A stretch of 64,000 bases of DNA from Rotaria macrura (taxonomy: Eukaryota; Rotifera; Eurotatoria; Philodinida; Philodinidae). The stretch is taken from positions 62,001 through 126,000 of the forward strand of contig OENT01000022.1 of the NCBI GenBank assembly GCA_900239685.1, given 5' to 3'. The position numbers and the translations under genes were made by a program. The notes beneath the pieces are model-generated. The model saw only the letters and a program-made list of their open reading frames with translations, had not been told where the DNA came from and did no database searches. Positions 51,201 to 62,749 of the stretch are shown here, one piece after another. Positions within the stretch are counted from its first letter, which is position 1; every line of letters starts with the position of its first letter.

Positions 51201-54200
51201 AAACAAAGTTGAACATATTCTTCAAATCAGTTCAATTCTGATACATATATACGTATATATATATATATCATACGGTTATCAACTCATGATCGTGTTTTTT
51301 TATTATGTAATGCGCTATACATCACTTTCACTCACTTAACGATGAGAGATGGACACGCACGATGTATCTTTTAGTGCTGAAAATTTTGCTTTGGTCCTCG
51401 TCATATTCAGAAAATATTGTCGATTATCTTTGTTTTATTCTGATCTATTGGTTATGACCAGATTTTACTTGATAGAAATTCTATTTAGCTGAAACGGTTG
51501 TTATTTCAGCACAACAAAAAACAAAGGCTTTTGTAAAACTCTACGGATAGTATTGTTTCACAACGACCGATTTCACTTTCTAAACGTATTGGTCAAAAGC
51601 TATAACGACCGCCGATAATAAAGGAATTTGGATTGATTTTGAGAATATAGCTATAAACATAAGATTTATTTAATGGCATATCAATGGAAAAGAAAACCTA
51701 TAGAATCTTTAAAGACAAAATCATTTTTCGAACACAATGGATTCACAGGTGCTTCGAGCATATGTGATTTGGTTCGTTACATTTTGCGAGAAAGATCTGC
51801 AGGGAAGAGTACAACGATACTAGGTACAATACTAGTGATGATTCTGTAGTCAACGTTTTAAAGATTTGTATCGATTTCTCAATATATTCCGATGAATGAC
51901 TGCTATTCAAATATTATTCGTAAGCAAATTAATTTTTTGCATTTATTACGAGTAAGATACTTGGCTACATCACCCACTCAATTTCAACCTTGATGTGTTT
52001 TTGCTTTGAGAAATTCAAATCGAGAATTATCTTGAATTTTCTGCTTAATCGTCAGTATGGAACGATTTAGAATTAAGCTTTCACATAATCTTGAATGTGA
52101 GATGTCAAACATCTATTATATATTATTCGCGAGAGAAACTGCAATAATAAATAAGAATAAATTTACAGAACGAAATTACCGAACGGACTGCCCTCTGTTG
52201 ATCGAGATATTTTTCTATGAATCCCATCTGTGTTCCCTGCCAAGTCATTTTAATATGTTCTTTCTTTTCGAATGTTCATGAGAAGAAAAGGGACTAAAAC
52301 AAGCTCACATCAAATACTGTCTAGTAGCTAAAAGTAAATCTCATGTTGATCAAATATCGAATCTTTCAGTGACAACATTATGACCTATATATCTCATAGA
52401 ACGCTGCATCTGAGTTGATAAGGGTTGTTGTATCCGTCGAGAAAGTAAATACTTCTCAAAGCAATTTGAAATGTTTATAGATAACAAGAAAAACGAAATT
52501 AACTTTTCAATCGAAAATATTTAGAATTGATTAATGGGACAATAACAAAGGTTGCCTACAAAGCTTTGAAGGCATGAACAAAAAACCAAAGATGATCATA
52601 CTCTATAAATGAGTGATGATGCCAAGTGCTTACTCATGCTACTTTTACAATACGATCAAAATCAATAGAATTTACTTTTTCAATTTGTTTCTTCTTCTTT
52701 TCTCCAGTGAATGGTTCAATAATTTGTAAATGATAAAGTTGTCGTACAAGTGCAAGTGCACAACTCTTTGACGCTATTTGCTTAGTCGATCCATTTTCTC
52801 GTGCATGAATAGCTACAAAACCAAGGTTCTTCTTCGTCTTCTTTTGTCTTTTTCAATCAGTAACTTACTTTGATTTCGTTCTCGTATATAAACAGATAGT
52901 TCGGCGAAAAACGTTCTAGAATATGTCTGATCATGGAAAATTCTCTATAACGGAGGAAAAAGTGACCAATGCCATTCTTCATTTATTCTTCTTTTTTGTT
53001 TTGTTTTTAAATTCGCGATCAATCAATCTAACTTATCATATCATGTTTTGTTCGTTTATAGAACATTAAAGGAAGATCGATTGATCTCTTTTTGTTAGTT
53101 ATACAGATCATCGAAGTATGGGCATTCATCACTTTTCCAGAGAAAATTTTCGTTTTCTCTTGTATGAAAAATATACAAACCGAAGGTTATCTGGTCCACT
53201 CGATGTATATTTATATTCTTGTGGTAGATTATTTTTTTGTAAATATTGATGAAGACGACCTTTTGCATTTTCAATTGTCCAATTGCCGTGTATTGATGCA
53301 TTTGTGTCACTTTCTTCTTGCTGAAAAACGATTTAACAGGTGTATGAGAATGAGTTTTCGTACTTTTAGCACGCACAAACCTCTTCGAGCATTTTACGAC
53401 CAGAACGAATATGTTCGAGGTACTGAGATGGTGGTCCTGGTTGATACGGAAGATGAACAGGCGGTGGACCGACTTCATCTGTGTAACAAAGAGAAAAATG
53501 GCTATCCTAGTTTGTCGAAATGATGATAAACATTATTTCAAGATCAGCAAGTATCATCACATTAACGTTTAACTAAGATGAGGTGTGAGAATGAACACAA
53601 TCTCTTTTCTTCTAAAATTAGATCAAGTGGTCCTTCTTACATGATATCTCGATGCAGTGCTCATCAAAACATTTTTTCCTTATTGAATGGGAGAGATTTA
53701 ATATGGTTTACAATATAGATCGAACGATATTAGTCAAGAAACTTTTGAAAAACAAATTTAGACGTCGTTATGGAATACATACTCTACTACACGAAAGAAC
53801 TATGAACAATTTTGTTTCTATTGAAAAATGTTCTTGGTTTTATTGTACAATTCATCAGTAATTACATATGATGAAGTGACGAACTCAGAAAAAAATACAG
53901 AACAGATTATAGCAAATGCAATGGTCCTCAAAATGCCTTTTGATGATGACCTGAAAGACGCCTTTTTATTTCGGAATAATGCTATTTTTAACGCTGTAGA
54001 ATATAACTAACTTGCTGTAGTATTGTGTTGTAGCATATGTGGCGGTACGACACCTGCTGGTAAAGTTCCCAGTGTTTGTGTTGTAAGAACTGATGAATTC
54101 TTTGATGGCTAGAGAAATTTTTACAAAGTCAGAGGTGCATTCAATATATAAATAAAACAAGCTTTACTAGATAAGGTTCAAGTTCATTTTGTGACATTTT

Positions 54201-54569
54201 TCCTTCACGAACCTATAGCAATTATTTGTTTTTTTCACTTAATTGAAAATACAAAGATTATTTAACTTACCAGATATTGACAGAAATCAATGGCAGCGTT
54301 TGTTTGTGCATCCTTTTTATTTGTGGAATTTCCAATAGCAGTATAAGGATACGCTGCTACTGTTAACTGAAACAAGATCAAATTCAGTTGAAAGGGTTTT
54401 TCTCAAAGTTCATCAAGCTATAACATACTTCACATTTAAATCGTATTCTTTGCTTGGTACCTTGTTGACTGACTTCATAGGACGGAAGTTTATTTTGCTT
54501 ACCTAACCAAGCATATAGAAAACCTTTGATATCACCAAAAGTGCCGGCAGAAACATTCGATGATGACAT
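45212..54569 (-). CDS. DHX9: ATP-dependent RNA helicase A (DHX9/maleless)
   Basis: About 26 exons reconstruct in frame from the ATG at 54569 to the TGA at 45212, giving roughly 1,330 residues (human about 1,270). dsRBD1: [20 protein letters not shown] and [16 protein letters not shown]. dsRBD2: [19 protein letters not shown] and [20 protein letters not shown]. Helicase core: [10 protein letters not shown] (about 415), TQPRR, DEIH (split by an intron, about 515-518), SAT (also intron-split), [21 protein letters not shown] and [10 protein letters not shown]2/OB-fold: [37 protein letters not shown]...KRKLLTTEG. The C-terminus is Arg/Gly/Tyr-rich ([14 protein letters not shown]). It unwinds dsRNA, RNA-DNA hybrids and R-loops in the nucleus. 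Long introns: 53479-54011, 51177-52648 (1472 nt), about 0.5 kb inside the DEIH codon region, about 0.6 kb near 49 kb, and 47321-47752, which contains an antisense ORF. No frameshift or lost motif was seen. Confidence 0.96.
47496..47747 (+). CDS. Small ubiquitin-fold-like protein nested antisense in a DHX9 intron
   Basis: The 83-residue single-exon ORF lies on the + strand wholly inside the DHX9 intron 47321-47752, its stop ending 5 nt short of that intron's splice donor. The pattern fits a beta-grasp fold: strand [17 protein letters not shown], helix [14 protein letters not shown], strand [12 protein letters not shown], an acidic loop IDDEDEF, and a last strand [11 protein letters not shown]. 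There is no C-terminal Gly-Gly, so it is not a conjugating modifier as written. A PB1 or UBL domain is the best guess from the strand-helix pattern alone. Codons look like those of neighbouring exons. Its 3' untranslated region would be antisense to a DHX9 exon. It could be a retrocopy or a chance ORF. Confidence 0.5.
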   Translation: MTKFRISFLYGRLHTVTIDENPVTLQSLRETIERVLPPCREIHEYFFVVSGKPPHNLNIDDEDEFNQHRTLITNGCYIWAKLK

Positions 54570-55234
54570 TGTTGAGGGAGCAGAATAGAAAACAACGAGA
54601 GGAGTTAATTTTGTCAAAGTACGAATAATCAACTGTGTCTCTTGTTTATTGACGAAAGCAATTTGCAAATTCAATTCATTTATACTCTTTAATTTATCAA
54701 CAAATTGAACTCGTTGGTCACCTTACGAACAAATCTCAAAGTTTACGTTGCTTTCAAAACAATACAGTGACATCTATTTTATTTTTTTCGACTTTTCAAT
54801 TAACTAATTAGTTATATGTATATATATATATATTGTGCCGAAGTTGCACTACTTGTCAAAGTTATTTTTGATGATTTAATTAAATATTAGGTAACAAAAT
54901 GTAAATATTTTCAAATTAAAGCATGCAAGTAAACTTGATATTTTTAGCTAAACAGTATCTATAACTGCATTTATTAATAAGCATCTTCAGAAGCGTACAA
55001 AGTCTTAAGAAGAAAATCCTTTTATGTTGGTGATACATTTTCCTTGAGAGTGAAATAACTAATCCCGCGTGTGGACTCGGATATCATTTAGCTTGAGTGT
55101 AGGGAATCTCTCCATTTACACAGCACCGTATGAATGTATTACAAACATTCCAACCACAAGAATAGCCAGGGAGAATCATTCCAGCTATTGGATCCGATCA
55201 TGTTTCTATTGAAATATCTATAACACCCGTGAAG
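54570..55234. other. DHX9 upstream region
   Basis: Open reading continues in frame upstream of the DHX9 ATG (54569) for about 35 codons but has no ATG, so the start was kept at 54569. A TA-rich tract lies at about 54815-54832. No other feature is seen. Confidence 0.5.
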
Positions 55235-55620
55235 TTCAGAGTGGATTTTGGTTTCGGATCTCAGATCAAAGACGTACGGCAGAAAACTGCCGGATCCACT
55301 GCTTTTCCAGCGAATTCCGGAAGTAGGACCCCTGGAACGGTTCTTGTTACCGGTTCCGGTGCATTCCCCTTCAATTCCAGCCACTGTAATCCACACGCAG
55401 ATACAGTCCCTGTTTCCAGCACAGATTCCGGTCACGGATAACATAGTTCCCCTGCTGGGAGAGGATACTGGTTCCGATTCGAACGTTTCCCAAACCGGCT
55501 CCTCGATGACGGAAAAAACAGTTTTCCCGACCGCACAGGAAACGATCCAGATCCGATCTTTTCCGATTCCAGTCTGCATGCTGCTATTCTGTACCGTATC
55601 TGAGCACTGGATTAATAACC
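55235..55620. repeat. GC-rich TTCCGG-motif island A
   Basis: The segment is visibly GC-richer than its surroundings and dense in TTCCGG/CCGGAA and GATCC-like short motifs. It shares diverged blocks with island B (GCGAATTCCGGAAG-type and AAACAGTTTTCCC-type blocks), so the two are copies of one repeat. ORFs through it on both strands are by-products of the motif repetition. Confidence 0.65.
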
Positions 55621-55849
55621 GATCTAACAATACGCATCTTACTAAAATTATTTTGGTGTCAATTAACAATGAGACATTATGGTCTATGCGTGCTTGGAGA
55701 TTCCTTGAACGATCTCAAAACCAACCCCAACTAAAACACTTGGAAAGTCACAAATACCCACAACAGCTATGAATGTGGTCCTTAATCAATCAGAACAAAG
55801 CATTTGCAGTCATTTTTCGTCATAATTTGTCACACAAAGAGGAAGATTA

Positions 55850-57020
55850 CACGTTAAGCGTCATCTGTTCAAGAGCCACACGGATCTTCGACCAAGTAAG
55901 TAGAATTTCTAAGATCTCAGAGTAACCCTTTTTCTTTTCCTTTTAAAAACTTCCAAAACACAAGCAAACGAGAATAAGTAGACCTCTGGAGGCTTTTAGA
56001 GTATTTCTAAGACTTGCAGGCCAAAAACGATATTTGTAAGAGCAGTACACATGTTAAAGCAGTCGATTGGGTGGCAATCCGGATCTTCGGCCAAGTAAGT
56101 AGAGTTCCTAAGATATCAGAGTGACTTTTTTTTCTTCGTCAAAACTACCAGAGCAGATAAAGACTCGCTGGGACAAAATTGATATGAAACTTCAAGCATC
56201 AACTATATTAGAAACTAAACTTTTCTGAAGCAATGGCTGCTACAACGAGATGGTCAATCACATCTTTTCAGTTCAACGTTTCCAAAGTTCCAAACAACTG
56301 CCCAGGGAACCATGATTCAGTATTACATTTTGAAGAGGGTTGCAGACATTGATTTTATACCATTGAGCACCCCCAGGTCCTAGAAGTACGACGAAAACCG
56401 GCCGAATCCCGTGTTATTCCGACGAATTCCGGAAGCGGGTTTCCGAAATCGGTTCCGGCTTACTTTCCGGCGATTCCGGGCACCGGAGCGTATCCACGGA
56501 TACGGTTCCCGTTTCCTACACGGGATCCGTCGTCGGAAAACACCGTTTCCAAGCCCGGACCACATGCGGTCCAGATCCGCCCGTTTCCGGACCGGATACC
56601 AATAACGGAAAAAGCAGTTTTCCCATCCAGAGAGAACACGGCTCAGATCTGACCGTTTCCGCTAAGCTCCCGAAAACTCATCTGGCCGTTTCCCAAACAG
56701 CGCTAAATACTCAGAATTACTACGTAAAGTCTCCGAATTTTGAATCCAGCTTTTACTTCTTTTTTAAACAAGCCTAAAACAACAACAGAACATACCCTGG
56801 GAACAAATAAAATTCTAGTGAGACATTATACAATTCTCTACAAAATCGCTTCTGTCACAAAACTGCGAATTTTCAGTCCGAAGACCTAAAAACCAAATTT
56901 TTAGACTTTGGCAAACCGAAAACGATATGTGTAAGAACACCACGCATGTTAAACACCAGCGTTTTGAGACTTTCGTGAGTCTTCAATCAAGGTAAGTGAC
57001 GCTACTAAAGTCTCTTGAGG
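55850..57020. repeat. Diverged dispersed/tandem repeat blocks
   Basis: Three related segments, near 55850-55925, 56035-56130 and 56925-57015, each carry a version of AAAACGATATNTGTAAGA, a CATGTTAAA and/or CCAAGTAAGTAGA core. Two of them flank island B. They suggest old amplification of one repeat unit. Confidence 0.55.
56390..56705. repeat. GC-rich TTCCGG-motif island B
   Basis: Second copy related to island A. It starts with ACGAAAACCGGCCGAATCCC, contains GACGAATTCCGGAAGCGGG as in island A, and ends with a shared AGCAGTTTTCCC block. No coding function. Confidence 0.65.
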
Positions 57021-57159
57021 ACCTTTCATTTCAAATTTTTATCAAAAAATTTCGAATACAAATTAATGCTCTGAAACCAATAACACATTAAGTAACACAT
57101 CTGAAATTTTCAAGCGACCCCATCAAAATACGGTGAACTATCCAGGTCATGGACATCGT

Positions 57160-57427
57160 CCTTAAAATGAAGGAATTAGAAAAAAAATCCCAAAAAAAAC
57201 CTTCAAAGGTATTTTTTGTAAAATGATGATTTGGATATCAAGGAATGATATAAATGAGAGTTTTTTTCGCTGGAAAGTCTTAGAATTTGATTCTCTACCG
57301 ATTCCATGAAAGAAATCTGAAAAATCCTTAAAATCGAGGAATTAGGAAAAAAATCCCAAAAATGACCTTTAAAGGTCTTTTTTTGTAAATCGATGATTTG
57401 GATATCAAGGAACGATATAAATGAGAA
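57160..57427. repeat. Two tandem copies of a 166-bp unit
   Basis: A block of about 102 bp, starting CCTTAAAATGAAGGAATTAG at 57160, recurs at 57326 starting CCTTAAAATCGAGGAATTAG. Both contain GATGATTTGGATATCAAGGA and end ATATAAATGAGA. The offset is 166 bp. Confidence 0.85.
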
Positions 57428-57496
57428 TATAATATGCGATGTAATTGTTTTTGAAGGGGAGGCCTGATTTCCAAAGCAGAAATAATTTAATCGGAA

Positions 57497-57830
57497 TACG
57501 GTGGTTTCCGACTCTTTTCTGATGCTTCTTTACTGGATTATTGTATTTTATGGTTGGATCCTGGCGGAACTTGCCATAGTTCCGGTTGGTTCCTGGCTGA
57601 TCCGAGGTATTTCCTTGAAATTTCCGTTTTCCGGAAGTCTCCGGAATATCCAGGTTCCGGGTACGGATAATTCCGGCTGGAATACTGCTTCCATGTTCCG
57701 GTGGTTTTTCCGGTCGTTTCCGGCCAGAAATACACCGGAACCGGCAGGAAGTAGCCGGAAAATATCCCGTTTCCTGCCGGTTTCGGTCTCCGGAACGAAC
57801 GACCTGGGAATAGTTCGACCTTGAGATCAT
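57497..57830. repeat. GC-rich TTCCGG-motif island C
   Basis: Third island of TTCCGG/CCGGAA units, the densest of the three (for example CCGGAACCGGCAGG and TTTCCGGTCGTTTCCGGCC). I could not find terminal inverted repeats or a target duplication, so element boundaries are unknown. Confidence 0.6.
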
Positions 57831-57907
57831 CGTCAATTTTAGCGGCAATCATTTACTGGATTCTTCAGCAGGATCTTATCAGATCTTGCCCAAGTCTTAG
57901 TAATATC

Positions 57908-58315
57908 TAGGGATGCAACGGTGACGATAACAGTTCCAACCGGTAACCGTTTCACCGATTACTGTTATAGGCCGGTATTAACCGCTATAAACCGGTATAA
58001 TCTAGGGATGCAATAATGACAGTGAATTACATATCACCGGTTCATACCAGTAACCAGTTCTAGCCGGTATTCACCTAATCCCGCCGGTGTAAACCAAAAC
58101 AAGCCAAGTAAGGTCGTTCAAAGGCGGTAGGACGGTTACGGCAACGACCGATTATTTGCACCGTTACACCCCTTGAATAAACCAGTATAAACCGGTATTA
58201 AAGATTAGCGGTAGAGCAGTTACTTGTGGAACGGTTGCCGGTTGGACCGGTTACCAGTGAAACGGGTACCAGTGGAACGGTGAACCGGTGATTCGCCGTC
58301 ACCGTTGGATCCCTA
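57908..58315. mobile_element. Non-autonomous hAT-type element with ACCGGT-motif body, with a nested insertion
   Basis: The 408-bp element has terminal inverted repeats TAGGGATGCAACGGTGACG, with 18 of 19 bases matching the reverse complement of the right end. The flanks GTAATATC (57900-57907) and GCAATATC (58316-58323) match 7 of 8, as an ageing 8-bp target duplication would. The body is made of ACCGGT/CCGGTATAAACC units. An inner element at about 58003-58174 has TAGGGATGCAATAATG at the left and, in reverse complement, AGGGGTGTAACGGTGCAA at the right, with flanks matching 6 of 8. This suggests one family member inserted into another. Confidence 0.82.
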
Positions 58316-59474
58316 GCAATATCTTGATAGAGTCTCCTCTATTCTTCTTTTTAGGATCCCTAATGGGATCATGATTGAATCGTGGAAGGATTCTCCATAA
58401 CCGTGAGAAATCCTGGAAACAGGAATGGAGTCAGGATCCTACCAGAATTTCTCAAGGAAAGAACAAGCTTGAGACGAGGAATAAGTCTATTTGGTCATCT
58501 AACAACTGTTATATAACATTAAGGTCCTTAAGGCTTTATACAATTTGTTGAAGGTTGAAAAGCTGTTTTCAATAAAGCTTGTAGATTTTGATGACGTCAA
58601 CTATCAGTTTGACAAAAACTAGTCAACAAAAGCGCACAAAAGAAAAATCTGTTTTAAAATCTTTTCATCTCAATAGAATGCTAGAACGTGATAAAAGATA
58701 GGTCATTTCTGAATTAGAATAACAAGCGAATCGTTGTTATATTTGAAATTATAATGAGAAACATTGATCGAATTCGTTATATCTTCTGAGATTTAGATGT
58801 GAACATGTACGTAGATGTCGTTGTTACAGGAAACAAAACAATAGTTGCTGTTCAATGGACAAGAAATATTCGTTTCATTACTTTTAAACTATTCGAAGAT
58901 TCAATCATATGGAATTTTTGAAAATTACAACGATAACCAGAACTATCGTCGATAGCTGTATCAAGTAAAAGCTTTATGGAATTCTTCTTAAAACAGCCAA
59001 TTCAAAGTATGATGTGTGAAATACGACTTGCATCGTCTTGGGTAAGAGACGAATTTAATGTTCGCAATGAAAACAATGTGATCTGAGCTTACTCTATCAA
59101 TTCAACTACAATTGATATGACAATGAGCAATGTTCCTTTACCTATACTGTTAACTCTCATACTGCAATCCATCCAAAACTCGAATTCTGTACTGACTTGA
59201 ATTGAATGACATCGATGTATGAGCAATTTTCGAAACTTTGACTAAAGCTCGAGCCTCTAAAGTATTCCTGAAATTTCACAATCTATTCTATTTTTCACAG
59301 TGAGATTTTCCTTCAGTGGGTGATTGGATACCGTTGTAAAACGAGGAAGACGATGAAAATCGTTTTAATCGAAAAGAAATCGTAATTCTGCAGATAGTGT
59401 ATGTGTAACAATGAAAATTATTTGTATTAGCAAATCGAACAATAATGATTTATTAAATCAATGAAAAATTGCTA
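58316..59474. other. Intergenic
   Basis: Spacer between the repeat island and the secreted-protein gene; no exon or repeat recognised. Confidence 0.55.
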
Positions 59475-60107
59475 CTAAACTTTAGGAAAAGCTTTTGCAA
59501 GTTTTTGATTATCAATGGCATATTCTTGTTCCCATTGTGAAACATATGTTGCATAAATGATTCCATCATCATCATCAGAATGCTCTTTGGCGACCATTCG
59601 TAAAACTTTTCGTTGACATGATTTAAATTTATCCATGTTGTCTCGTTCGCAGTAGTAAGCTTTCAGTTCATCATGTGAACAAACCATTTTCATTTGTTTC
59701 TTCCATCTTTTGATTCGATGATGACGATTTGTACTATTACCAAGAACTTGAAAGTATCGACTATAAACTGGTTCTTTAGTTAATTGAATCAATTGACGAA
59801 GAAGTGACATGCATGCAAGGGAAAAGGATGATTGATCCATTTTTGTTCCATTTGATAAACATTTATCATTGAATTGACTTTCAGTAAATAAACTAAATAT
59901 ATTGTCTTGTTCATGTGGACAACATTCTGTGACAGCATGACATCGAATTTCATAGGCTCGACGAGCAGGTATGGCTGGGGAACGATCCAGAAATTCTTTA
60001 TGTAATTTTATTATTTCATTTAAATCAGTTTCAACTGTTGACGGTGGGATCAATCCATTGACTGTCATAGTGACACACAACCAGAAAAAAACGACATGAA
60101 CGAACAT
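59475..60107 (-). CDS. Secreted Cys-rich orphan protein
   Basis: The 210-residue single-exon protein has a signal peptide (VHVVFFWLCVTMTVNG, cleavage probably after about residue 19). The mature part has about eight Cys (in RCHAVTECCPH, NDKC, LACM, VCSH, YYCE and SCQRK), spaced as in an all-helical disulphide-bonded secreted domain. Tyr- and charge-rich segments lie between, and a possible N-glycosylation site NST is present. I recognise no family. A splice acceptor (TTTCTAG) lies about 16 nt before the ATG on the minus strand, which supports this start and indicates a 5'-UTR intron or spliced-leader addition. It is presumed extracellular. The 3' end is followed by AT-rich spacer. Confidence 0.7.
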   Translation of the reverse strand: MFVHVVFFWLCVTMTVNGLIPPSTVETDLNEIIKLHKEFLDRSPAIPARRAYEIRCHAVTECCPHEQDNIFSLFTESQFNDKCLSNGTKMDQSSFSLACMSLLRQLIQLTKEPVYSRYFQVLGNSTNRHHRIKRWKKQMKMVCSHDELKAYYCERDNMDKFKSCQRKVLRMVAKEHSDDDDGIIYATYVSQWEQEYAIDNQKLAKAFPKV

Positions 60108-62160
60108 TATTTGTATTGATCTAGAAAGTAAAACGTGGTCTAAGGTATTATATATTGAATGACAAAATCATCTTACACGGCGCACTTGAATGTAATGACA
60201 GAGACGACGACACAATGAATATGATTTATGCTAAAGTAATGTATCTAAAGATCTAGACACAGGTGGGTGAAATGAAAACACACTTCATTCTATTATTTAT
60301 TAAGGAACTCTGACAAAATCGAAAGAAAGTCTATGTAACATATCAGAAAATTCTAGAGAGGTCAAATTTCGTATACTACCTTGTCTTTATATATACTAAA
60401 ACTATAATTGATTCTACATTGATCAATTATAATTCTCTAAAGTTACATCGTTCTTCTCTCGTGTAGCATTTATATATAATATCGAGCCAAGAACAAAGCA
60501 AATCTTCAAATAGAGAGATAGATGATACCTATACGAATACGTATTAGTATTGTCAGTTAACGAACATACCGTCTCACAATTTATACAAACGTAAGGGTTG
60601 GATTGAACAAAGGAAAAGGTTCACCTTGTTGATCGTTAGAACACGTTGAAAATGTAACTTTCACGAGTAAGTTTACGCTAATCTCATTTTAATGAGAGTA
60701 ACGTTGAGTCAATCGATAGACTTCGCTCGATACTTATTTTGTATGTATCTTCACGATGAACAAGGTAACATTTTCTTCGTTGAAATTCTCAAGTTACAAC
60801 AAATTTCTACGTGGGATTCAATCTCTTGACCATGTTAATTATCTTTGCTTAGAATCAACCGAACCAAATGTCGACATTATATGGTATTCAAATGCTATTC
60901 GACAACGGAATTCAATACGAAGTTTTCAATATCGAGTAAGAAATACTTGGCATCTCTTAAAAAAGAAGTGAGGGAAGATTCCTAAAAAATACTTGTTTCT
61001 ATACATAAAACTTGGAAATTATGTATGTTTCCATCAAGTGCAAGTCAATGAAAGATATCAACAAAGTGAAAAGTTGATTTTATTCATTCAATCTTAATTC
61101 TTTAACACGTGTTCAAGTGAATATTTTTTGACTTCGAAATCTTATGATCATCGTGATAAAGGCTGGTAGACTTTAATGCATATGTTTAACAGACATTTGG
61201 ACGAGAAATGCGCGAAATTGTATTATCGTTCGATTTATGAAAATTTTTCGATTCTATAGGGTTGAGTGACTATAAGAGTAATAATGGAATCGTTCGCCAT
61301 CTAATCAGACGATTTAATTAATGTTATATATGTATATTTTTTGGATGCCAATCATACACAATTTAAATAAATATCCAAAAACAAAAATGCAACACATTAT
61401 ATTTAGTAAAATATTAGGTTCTTTTCTTGAATTTTATTTGAATATCAGGAACATGCATTTATACGACACAGCTTTTAAATATATTTCACAAATATGATGA
61501 GAAATTCCCACTAAGTTAAATGATTGCTGCCATTCAATGTATACTATGTGAGATGAACCGTGGTACACAACATTTTTTAGAGAGTATTTTGAAACTAATA
61601 TCGAAAGTAATAGTTTCACATGAAATAATTGGTGAAATACATAGCAATAAGTTTCGTTCACATGCATACTGTAAGTACTCTAGATGTGTACAAGAAAACT
61701 CTATTGTAGCCGTTCGATTTCGAAACATAGTTTAAAGACAAGATTGCGTCACCATAAGTATGGCCTTTGTACTTTTAACACATGTAATTGATCACTTATC
61801 AACCATTCTAAGTTAGCTATACAAACGGTAGCTTGGTGTAATGAAAAGAAAATGAAACGTTCAAATATTTATTTCATGTTCAAGCGAACTACATAAATTT
61901 ATGATTATATAACGAATAGACGAACAAACAAAAGCTTTGATATTAGTAAAAATGTAGTATTATATATGTATACGTCGATGGAATCTAACATTTAATTAGT
62001 TTGAACATTTGTAGTAAACATATAGGGCAACAAGATATATGAGTTTTCATGGAGAAACAAGTTGAAATCATCATGTGGATGAACGTGTAAGTATCAGCGC
62101 TAAAAATCTTAAACACAAGTAACTAGTGTTCATTTTTTGTTTGTTTTTTTTTTTGATCTG
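60108..62160. other. Intergenic with one possible orphan exon
   Basis: Mostly featureless. The + strand ORF at 60756-60971 (starting MNKVTFSSLKFSSYNKFLRG) contains a GTAAGA donor after residue 60, so it could be a first exon of an unrecognised gene, but no partner exon was found. The remainder shows no supportable feature. Confidence 0.4.
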
Positions 62161-62749
62161 ATGGCATTTTTGACTGAAATCGATGAACAGATGAATTCTA
62201 TCTTGTTACTTATTGAACAAATGCCCATATCGTGTCGAAAAAAGAAAATTAAATCTTTAGAAAAACAATGTCTTCTGATATCTTCGCAAAACGACATCTT
62301 GTCGTGCTTCTCAAAATCAAAAAATAATAACCAGAAAAAGAATATATCAAGTGATGTCAGTTCATCAGTATTGCAAGATAATCAACTTAGTTCAATAACA
62401 ACTGAAACTTTTCCTTTTAGTCATCTATGCAATCGTGATGTAGATAACATTTATTTTCTTTCTACTGAATAATAAGAACTTTATTTAGATCAATGATTTA
62501 CCATTGTTAAAACGTAATGATACTGATCTAGATCGTCTTCGATCATGTTGCATACTAACAATAACTGATTTAATTGGCCGTTTTCTGATTCATGAAACAC
62601 CGGCTGAATTTCGACAGTTTTTAACTGAAAAAGTTCAATGTACTCCATCATTTACAGATGAAATCATTCGATTATTATCTGCATGGACATTACATAATTT
62701 ACAAATTGGACAAGGAACACGAACGAAAACTCTCACGCAATACTTATAA
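62161..62749 (+). CDS. Unrecognised two-exon protein
   Basis: Exons 62161-62439 and 62489-62749 are joined across a 49-nt GTAGAT...TTTAG intron in phase 0, giving 179 residues. The N-terminal part is helical (FLTEIDEQMNSILLLIEQMP), followed by a Lys/Ser/Asn-rich linker. The second exon looks like a compact helical domain (LRSCCILTITDLIGRFLI, AEFRQFLTEKVQCTP, EIIRLLSAWTLHNLQIG). Without splicing the first exon runs into a stop just after the intron start. I recognise no family; there is no signal peptide or membrane segment. The PARP-like gene follows 0.9 kb downstream on the same strand. Confidence 0.6.

Noticed and set aside
53092-53523. + strand ORF of 143 codons
   Set aside because: It is antisense to DHX9 exons encoding the linker and dsRBD2; a shadow frame.
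55139-55772. Long overlapping ORFs on both strands in the GC-rich island
   Set aside because: They arise from stop-poor repeated TTCCGG motifs, run on both strands and have no domain.
57405-57852. ORFs of over 100 codons across island C
   Set aside because: Same cause; the translation is a repetitive Arg/Pro/Gly-rich artefact.
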